A stretch of 64,000 bases of DNA, from assembly GCF_038719015.1 (NCBI RefSeq), contig NZ_CP152276.1:2802001-2866000 (forward strand), written 5' to 3'. A program made the translations under genes and the position numbers. The notes beneath the pieces were generated by a model. It was not told the DNA's origin. It was given only the letters and a program-made list of their open reading frames with translations, and did no database searches. This DNA comes from Nguyenibacter vanlangensis (GTDB lineage Bacteria; Pseudomonadota; Alphaproteobacteria; Acetobacterales; Acetobacteraceae). Below, in pieces: positions 55,187 through 64,000 of the stretch (positions within the stretch are counted from its first letter, which is position 1; each line of letters starts with the position of its first letter).

Positions 55187-57505
55187 TCAGAATCTCGTGC
55201 TGATCGTCCCGAAATACTGCCTGGGCGCGCCGACGAGCACGGATTGGTAATCCCCGGACAGCGGGTTGCCGTTCTCGCCCATCTGCGAGACATAGGATGA
55301 ATTGAACAGGTTGTAGACGTTGAAATCCACGGTGATATTCTTCAGGAACCGATAATCGCCGAAACGGTATCGTGCCCCCAGCGACGCCATCCAGAATCCT
55401 GGCACCGACATGTCGCCGACATAGCTGAAATTCCGCCGCGACGTATAGGCGGCGTCGAAATGGATTTGCGCGTCATGGAAATTGTACGTCACGTTGGATT
55501 TGTACATGACGCGCGGATAATTGACGACCTGCTGCCCCTTGAGGAAGTAGGTCGTGCCCTGGGTGGTGATATTGTTGTCGTAGACGGCATGGTTGTAGCT
55601 GACGCTGTTGGTGATCGCCAGCCCGCGCAGCGGCGTCAGCGTCAGGGCGGCATCCAGGCCGTTCATCGTGACGCCGCCGACATTGATCACGGTGGAGATC
55701 GGCTGGATGATCGTTCCCGCCGTCAGGGACTGCAGCCGGTTGGAAAAATCCACGTGATAGAGATTGAGCGACCCCTGCAGCAGACGGCCGGAATAGCGAT
55801 AGCCCAGGTCATAGACCCAGTCGGTTTCGGGCTGGATCGTGCGCTTCAGCGCCTCGAAGGTCTGCTGGCTGGAGACGCCCCAGGCCGAGCCCAACTGATA
55901 GCCGCTCATGCCGTAGCCGCGCATGTTCTTCGTGATGTCGAGATAGAGTTCGTGATGCCGCAGAAAATGCCAGTCGGCCCTGAAGTCCGGCAGGAATCCG
56001 TTGGCGGCGGTCAGCGTTCCATAGGGCAATGTCTCCTGTCCGTTATAGGCGACGTCATTGGCCACGCCGCCGCCCCGCGTCGTTACCACCAGCGAGCGGA
56101 AGCCGAGATTGAACACCAGGTTGCGGGTCGGACGGATCGTATCCTGCAGGTGCGTCTGCACCGTATTGGACCAGTAATCCATGCCCCAGTTCTCCTGGAA
56201 CGGGGTGCCGAAGCGGCCATTGACGGCATCCAGCGGTTCCCCCTGCCCCAGGAGCGGTTCGGGGTACTGGAATTCGTCCGAGATATAATGATCGTTTTCG
56301 TACCAGAGTCCGCCTTCGATCCTGTTGATGCCGAGCTGATAGTCGAGCGCGCTGGTGAAGCCGTATCGCTGGGTGCGCGGCTCGATCACCTGTTCGGACA
56401 ACGGCGCGCCGTTGGGCGAGGGCGTATAGGGACTGGTCCAGGTCTGCCATTGCCGCTGGCCATGGCCGTAGAGGACCGTATTCCAGTCCAGGCGGTCGGT
56501 CAGCGGCAGTTGCAGCGTGGCCCCGCCGAGATAATCCTTGGCGATCGTCACCCCGTCATAATAGGACACGTCGATCGCATCCGAAAACCCGGCGAGCGAG
56601 GGCTGATAGATCCCTTGCGCCGCCAGATAGGCCAGGTTGTAATAGGGCCAGTAATAATCGTTGCGCGTGCCCAGCGCCTTCAGCATCGCCAGGCTCTGGT
56701 CCGCGTAGGCGAACTGCATGGTCTGGTTCCAGTCGAAGAACAATGTCAGCCTGCCGGCGCCGGCGATGGGCTGCACCACCTTGGCATTGACCTGCTGGTC
56801 GAACTGATCGCCGTTGCCCTTCCATTTCCGGCCGTCCGCCCGGGCGTAGGACACCAGCATGCGCGTTCCGGACCGGTTCAGCACGCCGGTATCCAGGCGC
56901 ACGAAGGTGCGGTAGGTCTGGTTGCTGCCGAAAGTCTGCGATACGGTGCCGCCGCGCGTCATTTGCGGATCGACGCTGCGCAGTTCGACCGCGCCGCCCA
57001 GATTGGTCGTCGAGGGCATGGCCAGCGCCCCCGCCCCCTGCGAGACGTCCATGGCGGCAATGTTGTCCGGCGAGATCGCGAACGTGCTCATCAATCCATT
57101 ATAGGGCCGGAAATCCTGTGCGCCGAGGGGGATGCCGTCCAGGGCGAAGCCGAGCTGCTGCTGGGTGAAGCCGCGCATATACAGCGCCGATCCCCAGCTA
57201 TCGGTCCCCAGCGGATCGTCCGAGACGAAATTGATCCCCGGCAGCCGGCTCAGCATTTTCGCGGCGCTGGTCCCCGGCACGAACTGATCGAGAACCTGTC
57301 GTCCGAGAATCACCGTCGCGCCGTGGGCCGTGGTACGGGCGTGACTGACCGTCAGCGCCTCGGCCGCGACGGCGCGGGCCTTGCCGGGCGCGCGCGTCTT
57401 TCCGCCCGGGGACGCCGCCGCCGCCCATGCCGGCATGGCCGGGACCGCCAGGGCCGTCGTCAAGAGGCATGTCAGAAGACGCGAGGCCTGCTTCATCTTG
57501 GTCAT
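55187..57505 (-). CDS. TonB-dependent receptor of choline/carnitine locus (II)
   Basis: 772 residues with signal peptide (MKQASRLLTCLLTTALAVPA, then MPAWA). Plug: ATVILGRQVLDQFVPGTSAA, KMLSRLPGINFVSDDPLGTD, MRGFTQQQLGFALDGIPLGA and NLGGAVELRSVDPQ. Barrel ends QYFGTISTRF. Paralogous to the receptor at 52416. It starts divergently from the betI-betB fusion gene and shares a 327-base control region with TGAA/TTCA dyads, so it may belong to the BetI regulon. Confidence 0.92.
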   Translation of the reverse strand: MTKMKQASRLLTCLLTTALAVPAMPAWAAAASPGGKTRAPGKARAVAAEALTVSHARTTAHGATVILGRQVLDQFVPGTSAAKMLSRLPGINFVSDDPLGTDSWGSALYMRGFTQQQLGFALDGIPLGAQDFRPYNGLMSTFAISPDNIAAMDVSQGAGALAMPSTTNLGGAVELRSVDPQMTRGGTVSQTFGSNQTYRTFVRLDTGVLNRSGTRMLVSYARADGRKWKGNGDQFDQQVNAKVVQPIAGAGRLTLFFDWNQTMQFAYADQSLAMLKALGTRNDYYWPYYNLAYLAAQGIYQPSLAGFSDAIDVSYYDGVTIAKDYLGGATLQLPLTDRLDWNTVLYGHGQRQWQTWTSPYTPSPNGAPLSEQVIEPRTQRYGFTSALDYQLGINRIEGGLWYENDHYISDEFQYPEPLLGQGEPLDAVNGRFGTPFQENWGMDYWSNTVQTHLQDTIRPTRNLVFNLGFRSLVVTTRGGGVANDVAYNGQETLPYGTLTAANGFLPDFRADWHFLRHHELYLDITKNMRGYGMSGYQLGSAWGVSSQQTFEALKRTIQPETDWVYDLGYRYSGRLLQGSLNLYHVDFSNRLQSLTAGTIIQPISTVINVGGVTMNGLDAALTLTPLRGLAITNSVSYNHAVYDNNITTQGTTYFLKGQQVVNYPRVMYKSNVTYNFHDAQIHFDAAYTSRRNFSYVGDMSVPGFWMASLGARYRFGDYRFLKNITVDFNVYNLFNSSYVSQMGENGNPLSGDYQSVLVGAPRQYFGTISTRF

Positions 57506-57547
57506 CCCATTCTTCAGGCGGCGGGGCCCGGTGATCCCGGCGTGGAT

Positions 57548-57561
57548 TGAATGTTCATTCA
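57548..57561. promoter_or_regulatory. Candidate BetI operator 1
   Basis: tgaatg-tt-cattca: perfect six-base arms. Lies 43 bases upstream of the TonB-receptor start. Confidence 0.5.
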
Positions 57562-57798
57562 GACATTGCGTCTACGAAATAATAAATCCGTCACTTTCTT
57601 GAAGGATTGCGACCTGGCGCATGGAAAGTGAAACGCTCGTTCAACAAGGAACCAACAGGAATGCGCGCCGCGGCAGCCCGTATCATCCGCGTGGCCTGTT
57701 TCGTGGTGCGTTAAACGCCCATGCAGCGATGACATTCCATTATTTTACTGAATATATCCGTAATTCCATATGGTCATGGGCGATCTGAAAACGGGAGT

Positions 57799-57812
57799 TG
57801 AACGCATATTCA
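57799..57812. promoter_or_regulatory. Candidate BetI operator 3
   Basis: tgaacgcatattca ends 20 bases before the chosen betI-betB start, overlapping where RNA polymerase or the ribosome would bind. Its presence favours the later start (57827 or 57833) over an earlier ATG at 57770. Confidence 0.45.
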
Positions 57813-57832
57813 GTTTATGGCACGGTATGTTC

Positions 57833-59923
57833 ATGAGCCAATCCTCTCATCTGACGCCGGTCGAGTTGAAGCGCCGCCGGGAACTGGTGGCCGCGACGCT
57901 GGACATATTGGTCGAGCACGGCCTGGCCGGCGCGACGATGGCCCGCATCGCCGGGCATGCCGGCGTGTCGCCCGCGCTGCTGGTCCATTATTTCGGCGAC
58001 AAGGACACGCTGCTGGGGCTGGCGTTCCGCGGCACGGCCGCCGCGCTGTCGGCCGATGTCGCGCGGGCGCAGCGCGCCGCGCACGGTCCGTGGGCGCGGC
58101 TGGAAGCCCTGATCGATGTCTGCCTGGGGCAGGAGCAATTCACCGCCCGCCACGTCGCGGTCTGGCTGGCCCTGTGGGGCCAGGCGGTGCATGTCCCCAC
58201 GCTGGGCCGCATCCAGCGGGCCTATCAGGCCCGCATGCTTTCGAACCTGCGGCATGATCTCGGCGCGCTGGTGCCCGGCCCCCAGGCCCGCGCCATCGCC
58301 GACACCCTGGCCGCGCTGATCGACGGCACCTGGCTGCGCGCGGCGCTGGCCGCGCCGTCCCTGTCCGACGGACGCATCGCCCGGCAGCAGGTCCTTGGCT
58401 TTCTTCGCAGCCAGATCGGGGCCGACACGATTCCGTCCGCATCCCCCGCCATTTTGCGCGGCGCACCGGAGGGGCTGTGCGCAAGCTGGATCGACGGCCG
58501 GCCCGTCATGGGCGACGGGCCGCGGTTCGAGACCCGCAATCCGGCAACCGGCGCGGTCCTGGCCGAAATCGCGGAAGCCGGCGAGCCCCTGGTGGCGCGG
58601 GCGATCGAGTCCGCGGCGCGCGGGCAGGCGGAATGGGCCGCCCGGACCGGCGCCGAACGGGCGCGGATCCTGCGCCGGACCGCCGACCTGCTGCGCCGCG
58701 ACAATGCGGAGCTGGCGCGGATCGAAACGCTGGATACCGGCAAGCCGATCGCCGAGACGTCGTGCGTCGACATCCTGTCCGGCGCCGACGCGCTGGAGTA
58801 TTTCGCGGCCATGGCCGCGACGATGACGGGCGACAGCGTCGATCTGGGCGAGGCGGCCTTCGGCTATACACGGCGCGAGCCGCTTGGCGTCGTCGCGGGG
58901 ATCGGCGCCTGGAACTATCCGATCCAGATCGCCTGCTGGAAGGCGGCGCCGGCGCTGGCCTGCGGCAACGCGATGATCTTCAAGCCCGCCGAACTGACGC
59001 CGCTGACGGCGGTGCGCCTGGCGGCGATCTTCCGCGAGGCCGGATTGCCCGACGGGGTGTTCAACGTCGTGCAGGGCACGCGCGAGACCGGGCAGTTGCT
59101 GACCCGCGCGCCGCAGATCCGAAAAATATCCCTGACCGGCGAGGTCGGCACCGGCCGCAGGGTGATGGCGGATGCGGCCGCCACCCTGAAATATGTCACG
59201 CTGGAACTGGGCGGAAAATCGCCGCTGATCGTCTTCGACGATGCCGATGTGGAAAACGCGGTGTCCGCCGCGCTGCTGGGCAATTTCTTTTCAGCGGGCG
59301 AGATCTGTTCCAATGCCACGCGCGTCTTTGTCCAGGCGGGCATTCGCGGGCGTTTCCTCGACCGGCTGAAGGCGCGCGTGTCGGCGATGACGATCGGCGA
59401 TCCGCTCGACCCGCGGACGCAGGTCGGCGCGCTGATCTCGGACGCGCATATGCACAAGGTCCTGTCCTATATCACGGCCGGCAGGGCGGAAGGCGCCGAA
59501 CTGCTGACCGGCGGCCGGCGCGCGATGCGCGGCGCGCTCCGCCGCGGCGCGTTCGTCGAACCGACCGTGTTCACCGACTGCCGCGACGACATGACGATCG
59601 TGCGGGAGGAAATCTTCGGGCCGGTGATGACGGTCCTGGATTTCACCGACGAGGACGAGGCCGTGGCCCGCGCCAACGCGACCCCGTTCGGCCTGGCCGC
59701 CGGCGTCTTTACCCGCGACCTGGCCCGCGCGCACCGGGTGGTCGCGCGGCTGGAGGCCGGAACCTGCTGGATCAACCAGTACAACGTCACGCCGGTCGAG
59801 CTGCCCTTCGGCGGCTACAAGCAATCGGGCCTCGGGCGCGAAAATGGCCGCGCGGCGCTGGATCACTACACCCAGACCAAGAGCGTCTATGTGGCGCTTG
59901 GCGATATCGAGGCGCCGTACTGA
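57833..59923 (+). CDS. betIB: BetI-type TetR repressor fused to betaine aldehyde dehydrogenase
   Basis: 696 residues in one open frame. Residues 1-~200 are a complete TetR/BetI regulator with helix-turn-helix [20 protein letters not shown] (33-54 region) and a BetI-like C-terminal domain ([35 protein letters not shown]). After a ~15-residue linker ([16 protein letters not shown]), residues ~215-696 are a full-length NAD-dependent aldehyde dehydrogenase: [32 protein letters not shown], catalytic Glu458 in LELGGKSPL and Cys492 in [12 protein letters not shown]. No ATG, stop or ribosome site occurs at the junction; a lone TTG at 58454 lacks one. Oxidises betaine aldehyde to glycine betaine and may repress its own locus. 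TGATG overlap with betA. Confidence 0.88.
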   Translation: MSQSSHLTPVELKRRRELVAATLDILVEHGLAGATMARIAGHAGVSPALLVHYFGDKDTLLGLAFRGTAAALSADVARAQRAAHGPWARLEALIDVCLGQEQFTARHVAVWLALWGQAVHVPTLGRIQRAYQARMLSNLRHDLGALVPGPQARAIADTLAALIDGTWLRAALAAPSLSDGRIARQQVLGFLRSQIGADTIPSASPAILRGAPEGLCASWIDGRPVMGDGPRFETRNPATGAVLAEIAEAGEPLVARAIESAARGQAEWAARTGAERARILRRTADLLRRDNAELARIETLDTGKPIAETSCVDILSGADALEYFAAMAATMTGDSVDLGEAAFGYTRREPLGVVAGIGAWNYPIQIACWKAAPALACGNAMIFKPAELTPLTAVRLAAIFREAGLPDGVFNVVQGTRETGQLLTRAPQIRKISLTGEVGTGRRVMADAAATLKYVTLELGGKSPLIVFDDADVENAVSAALLGNFFSAGEICSNATRVFVQAGIRGRFLDRLKARVSAMTIGDPLDPRTQVGALISDAHMHKVLSYITAGRAEGAELLTGGRRAMRGALRRGAFVEPTVFTDCRDDMTIVREEIFGPVMTVLDFTDEDEAVARANATPFGLAAGVFTRDLARAHRVVARLEAGTCWINQYNVTPVELPFGGYKQSGLGRENGRAALDHYTQTKSVYVALGDIEAPY

Positions 59924-61590
59924 TGCGGGACTATGATTATATCATCGTCGGTGCCGGCTCGGCCGGGTGCGTGCTGGCCAACCGGCTGACCGAGGACGGG
60001 CGCAGCACCGTGCTGCTGCTGGAATTCGGCGGCAGCGACCGCTCGGTCATCGTGCAGATGCCGAGCGCGCTTGCCATGCCGATGCATTCGAAGCGATTTA
60101 ACTGGTTCTATGAAAGCGAGCCGGAACCGCACCTGGACGGCCGCCGCATGCACACCCCGCGCGGCAAGGGGCTGGGCGGGTCGTCGTCGATCAACGGCAT
60201 GGTCTATGTGCGCGGCCATGCCCTGGACTATCAGGAATGGGAGGATGCCGGCGCGGCGGGCTGGGGCTATCGCCATGTGCTGCCTTATTTCCGCCGGGCC
60301 GAGGATTGCGCGGAGGGCGACGATTCCTATCGCGGGCGCGGCGGGCCGCTGCACACGCAATATGGCACGCTGGACAATCCGCTGCACGATGCGTGGATGA
60401 AGGCGGGCGAGCAGGCAGGATATGGCCGGACCGGCGACTATAACGGATTCCGTCAGGAAGGCTTCGACCGGATGAGCATGACGGTGCGTCGCGGCCGGCG
60501 CTGGAGCACCGCGAACGCCTATCTGCGGCCGGCGCTGAAGCGCCCCAACCTGACGCTGGAGACCCATGCCCGCGCCACGCGCATCCTGTTCGAGGGCCGG
60601 CGGGCCACGGGACTGGCCTATACCCGTCGCGGCGTGGCGCACGAGGCCCGCGCGCGGCGCGAGGTCATATTGTGCGGGGGGCCGATCAATTCGCCGCAGC
60701 TTCTGAAATTGTCGGGGATCGGTCCGGCGGCGGAACTGCGCGACCACGGGATTACGGTGCTGGCCGACCGGCCCGGCGTGGGGGAAAACCTGCAGGACCA
60801 TCTGGAATTCTATTTCCAGGTCGCCTGCCGCCAGCCGATCACGCTCTATTCCGCGATGTCCCCCTGGGCGCGCGCGCGGATCGGCCTGCGCTGGCTGCTG
60901 TTCAAGGACGGCCTGGGCGCCACCAACCATTTCGAAAGCTGCGGCTTCATCCGCAGTCGCGCCGGCATCCGCTATCCCGACATCCAGTTCCATTTCCTGC
61001 CGCTGGCCGTGACCTATGACGGCAAGGGCCTGGCACGGAGCCATGGATACCAGGCGCATGTCGGGCCGATGCGTTCGAAGAGCCGGGGCTGGGTGCGGCT
61101 GCGTTCGGCCGATCCGGCGGAGAAGCCGAAGATCCAGTTCAATTACATGAGCCATCCGGACGACTGGACCGAAATGCGCGCGTGCGTCCGCCTGACGCGC
61201 GAGATCTTCGCCCAGCCGGCCTTCGACCCGTTCCGGGGCGAGGAGTTGCAGCCCGGCGCGGCCTGCGTGACCGACGAACAGATCGATGCCTTTGTCCGCC
61301 AGCGCGTCGAAAGCGCGCTTCATCCCTCCTGCACCTGCGCGATCGGGGCGGTGGACGATCCGATGGCGGTGGTCGATCCGCAGACGCGGGTGATCGGGGT
61401 CGAGGGGGTGCGGGTCGTCGATTCCTCGATCATGCCGCGCGTCACCAACGGCAACCTGAACGGCCCGACCATCATGATCGCCGAGAAGGCCGCCGATCAC
61501 ATCAGGGGCCTGCCGCCGTTGCCGGCCTCTAACGCCCCGTTCTTCGAGGCGCCGGACTGGCAGACCCGGCAACGCAGCGGCGGCGCCTGA
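59923..61590 (+). CDS. betA: Choline dehydrogenase
   Basis: 555-residue GMC-family flavoenzyme oxidising choline to betaine aldehyde. FAD-binding YDYIIVGAGSAGCVLANRLT, GKGLGGSSSINGMVYVRGHA, GPINSPQLLKLSGIG, NLQDHLEFYFQV, catalytic HPSCTCAIG and C-terminal VVDSSIMPRVTNGNLNGPTI. Length and motifs are those of BetA. The start overlaps the fusion-gene stop as TGATG, implying coupled translation. Confidence 0.95.
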   Translation: MRDYDYIIVGAGSAGCVLANRLTEDGRSTVLLLEFGGSDRSVIVQMPSALAMPMHSKRFNWFYESEPEPHLDGRRMHTPRGKGLGGSSSINGMVYVRGHALDYQEWEDAGAAGWGYRHVLPYFRRAEDCAEGDDSYRGRGGPLHTQYGTLDNPLHDAWMKAGEQAGYGRTGDYNGFRQEGFDRMSMTVRRGRRWSTANAYLRPALKRPNLTLETHARATRILFEGRRATGLAYTRRGVAHEARARREVILCGGPINSPQLLKLSGIGPAAELRDHGITVLADRPGVGENLQDHLEFYFQVACRQPITLYSAMSPWARARIGLRWLLFKDGLGATNHFESCGFIRSRAGIRYPDIQFHFLPLAVTYDGKGLARSHGYQAHVGPMRSKSRGWVRLRSADPAEKPKIQFNYMSHPDDWTEMRACVRLTREIFAQPAFDPFRGEELQPGAACVTDEQIDAFVRQRVESALHPSCTCAIGAVDDPMAVVDPQTRVIGVEGVRVVDSSIMPRVTNGNLNGPTIMIAEKAADHIRGLPPLPASNAPFFEAPDWQTRQRSGGA

Positions 61591-61592
61591 CC

Positions 61593-61615
61593 GCCCGGCC
61601 GGGGCCCGGCCGGGC
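61593..61615. terminator. Hairpin between convergent betA and sdaA
   Basis: gcccggcc-ggggccc-ggccgggc, an eight-base GC stem with a seven-base loop just after the betA stop and before the sdaA stop. No U-run follows, so termination is a guess based on position between convergent genes. Confidence 0.45.
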
Positions 61616-61634
61616 ATGATCCTGCTGCTCTAAA

Positions 61635-63005
<1,371 letters not shown>

Positions 63006-63026
63006 GCTTCTCTCGGCAAATGGCGC

Positions 63027-64000
63027 TCAGGCGCCCGGATAGGCGACATCATAGATCGGGAAACGGCGGCAGAGTGCCTGAACCTCGGCCTTGACGCGAT
63101 TTTCGACCTCTTGGGCGGCCGGCGTGCCGTGCGCGCTGAGGATTTCGTCGATGAAGCGCCCGATCTCGCGGAATTCGGCGGTGCCGAAGCCGCGGGCGGT
63201 GGCGGCCGGGCTGCCCAGCCGCACGCCCGACGTGACGAACGGGGATTCGGGATCATCCGGCACCGCGTTCTTGTTGGCGGTGATGCCCGCGCGCTCCAGC
63301 GCCGCGTCGGCGACCTTGCCGGTCACCTTCTTCGGGCGCAGATCGACGAGGACCAGGTGGCTGTCCGTGCCCCCGGTCACGATGTCGAAACCACGGCGGA
63401 GCAATTCGTCGGCCAGGGCCGCCGCGTTCTCGACGACGGCGCGCTGGTAGGACGCGTAGGATGGCTGCAGCGCTTCGCCGAACGCGACCGCCTTGGCGGC
63501 GATCACATGCATCAATGGGCCGCCCTGCAGGCCGGGGAAGACCGCCGCATTGACCTTCTTCGCCAGGTCGGCGTCGTTGGTCAGGATGATGCCGCCACGC
63601 GGGCCGCGCAGGGTCTTGTGCGTCGTGCTGGTGACGATGTGGGCGTGCGGGAGCGGGTTCGGATAGAGCCCCGCCGCGACCAGGCCGGCAAAATGCGCCA
63701 TGTCGACCATCAGGTAGGCCCCGACCGCGTCCGCGATCCTGCGGAAACGGGCGAAGTCGATGATGCGCGGATAGGCCGAACTGCCGGCGACGATGATCCT
63801 GGGCTGGTGTTCGCGCGCGAGGCGTTCTACCTCGTCATAATTGAGCAGGCCGGTGTCGGGGTGAACGCCGTACTGGACCGACCGGAACCATTTGCCGGAA
63901 TAGTTCGGCGCCGCGCCGTGCGTCAGGTGGCCGCCGGCCGCGAGGCTCAGGCCGAGTATGACGTCGCCGGGCTTGCCCAGCGCCATGAAGGCCGCCTGGT
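63027..64000 (-). CDS. glyA: Serine hydroxymethyltransferase, N-terminus beyond window
   Basis: Interconverts serine and glycine with tetrahydrofolate and pyridoxal phosphate. About 324 C-terminal codons are visible and the frame continues past the right edge ([20 protein letters not shown], then AGGHLTHG). Landmarks are [20 protein letters not shown], the cofactor-Lys motif [34 protein letters not shown] and [16 protein letters not shown]. Family length ~430, so ~110 residues lie outside. Confidence 0.96.
   Translation of the reverse strand, partial: QAAFMALGKPGDVILGLSLAAGGHLTHGAAPNYSGKWFRSVQYGVHPDTGLLNYDEVERLAREHQPRIIVAGSSAYPRIIDFARFRRIADAVGAYLMVDMAHFAGLVAAGLYPNPLPHAHIVTSTTHKTLRGPRGGIILTNDADLAKKVNAAVFPGLQGGPLMHVIAAKAVAFGEALQPSYASYQRAVVENAAALADELLRRGFDIVTGGTDSHLVLVDLRPKKVTGKVADAALERAGITANKNAVPDDPESPFVTSGVRLGSPAATARGFGTAEFREIGRFIDEILSAHGTPAAQEVENRVKAEVQALCRRFPIYDVAYPGA

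Larger units (their letters stand above)
57506..57832. promoter_or_regulatory. Divergent control region of TonB receptor II and betI-betB
   Basis: 327 bases without a gene, AT-rich near 57720-57775. Three related dyads occur: tgaatgttcattca at 57548-57561 (arms perfect, centre tt), tgaaacgctcgttca at 57629-57643 and tgaacgcatattca at 57799-57812. BetI-type repressors bind dyads with TGAAC/GTTCA arms, so these are candidate operators for the fusion protein encoded next door (inference). Confidence 0.55.

Noticed and set aside
57770..57832. Upstream ATG at 57770 as the betI-betB start
   Set aside because: The extra residues do not resemble a BetI N-terminus and the region contains a candidate operator; ATG 57833 (or 57827) gives a normal start.
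58477..61590. 1037-codon frame spanning the aldehyde dehydrogenase region into choline dehydrogenase
   Set aside because: Only the part from 59923 is real (BetA). Upstream the frame is an Arg/Gly-rich shadow of the BetI-BetB gene, so it is not a BetB-BetA fusion.

Overview
The window is about 64 kb of GC-rich bacterial chromosome. The TonB-receptor style, the histidine, choline and carnitine catabolic genes and the codon use suggest an alphaproteobacterium, most likely an Acetobacteraceae (Gluconacetobacter/Komagataeibacter type). That placement is an inference, because no rRNA or other marker gene lies here. I saw no tRNA, rRNA or CRISPR array.

Layout. (1) 1-5078: two P-type ATPases of different classes, one Cu+-type (3' end beyond the window) and one Ca2+-type. 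(2) 5079-9240: a scarred stretch with a broken YdcF-like gene, an internally deleted IS110 transposase, an AraC regulator divergent from an SDR gene, an open frame built from an NmrA-like start and a TonB-receptor tail, and a collapsed urease operon (ureA start fused to an internal piece of ureC) behind an intact ureD. (3) 10.2-22.5 kb: an aminosugar/chitin-oligosaccharide locus with a ROK regulator, secreted GH20 hexosaminidase, TonB receptor, NagX-like membrane acyltransferase, ROK sugar kinase, an uncharacterised 401-residue protein, and two tandem 343-residue retropepsin-fold proteins that lack the catalytic Asp motif. (4) 22.6-24.0 kb: an alpha-hydroxyacid oxidase gene broken by deletion, frameshift and a ~1 kb AT-richer module bounded by an exact 20-bp direct repeat. 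(5) 24.0-31.8 kb: a complete histidine-utilisation regulon (hutH, hutU, hutC, hutI on minus; hutF, hutG on plus) with HutC-like palindromes at both control points. It uses the five-step route through formylglutamate. (6) 31.8-39.1 kb: NCS1 permease, RidA, DUF1028, ArgE-like deacylase, flavin monooxygenase, class II aldolase and LysR, which look like a catabolic module of unknown substrate. (7) 39.1-45.3 kb: a TonB receptor coupled to an MHS-type MFS carrier, divergent from a DAO-type flavoenzyme followed by a GntR/FCD regulator. (8) 45.3-61.6 kb: a quaternary-amine locus with a CdhR-like regulator, BKACE (DUF849), a carnitine dehydrogenase-thioesterase fusion, an exported alpha/beta hydrolase, an orphan choline/betaine binding protein, choline sulfatase, two TonB receptors, a BetI repressor fused in frame to betaine aldehyde dehydrogenase, and choline dehydrogenase. 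(9) 61.6-64.0 kb: serine dehydratase and the start-truncated serine hydroxymethyltransferase.

How it fits together. Carnitine is predicted to be oxidised, cleaved by BKACE and hydrolysed to glycine betaine. Choline-O-sulfate is desulfated and oxidised by BetA and the BetI-BetB fusion to the same product. Outer-membrane receptors sit next to each catabolic block, suggesting active TonB-driven uptake of small organic nitrogen compounds. The most unusual item is the BetI-BetB fusion, a potential repressor-enzyme in one chain, with TGAA/TTCA dyads in the divergent promoter it shares with a TonB receptor.
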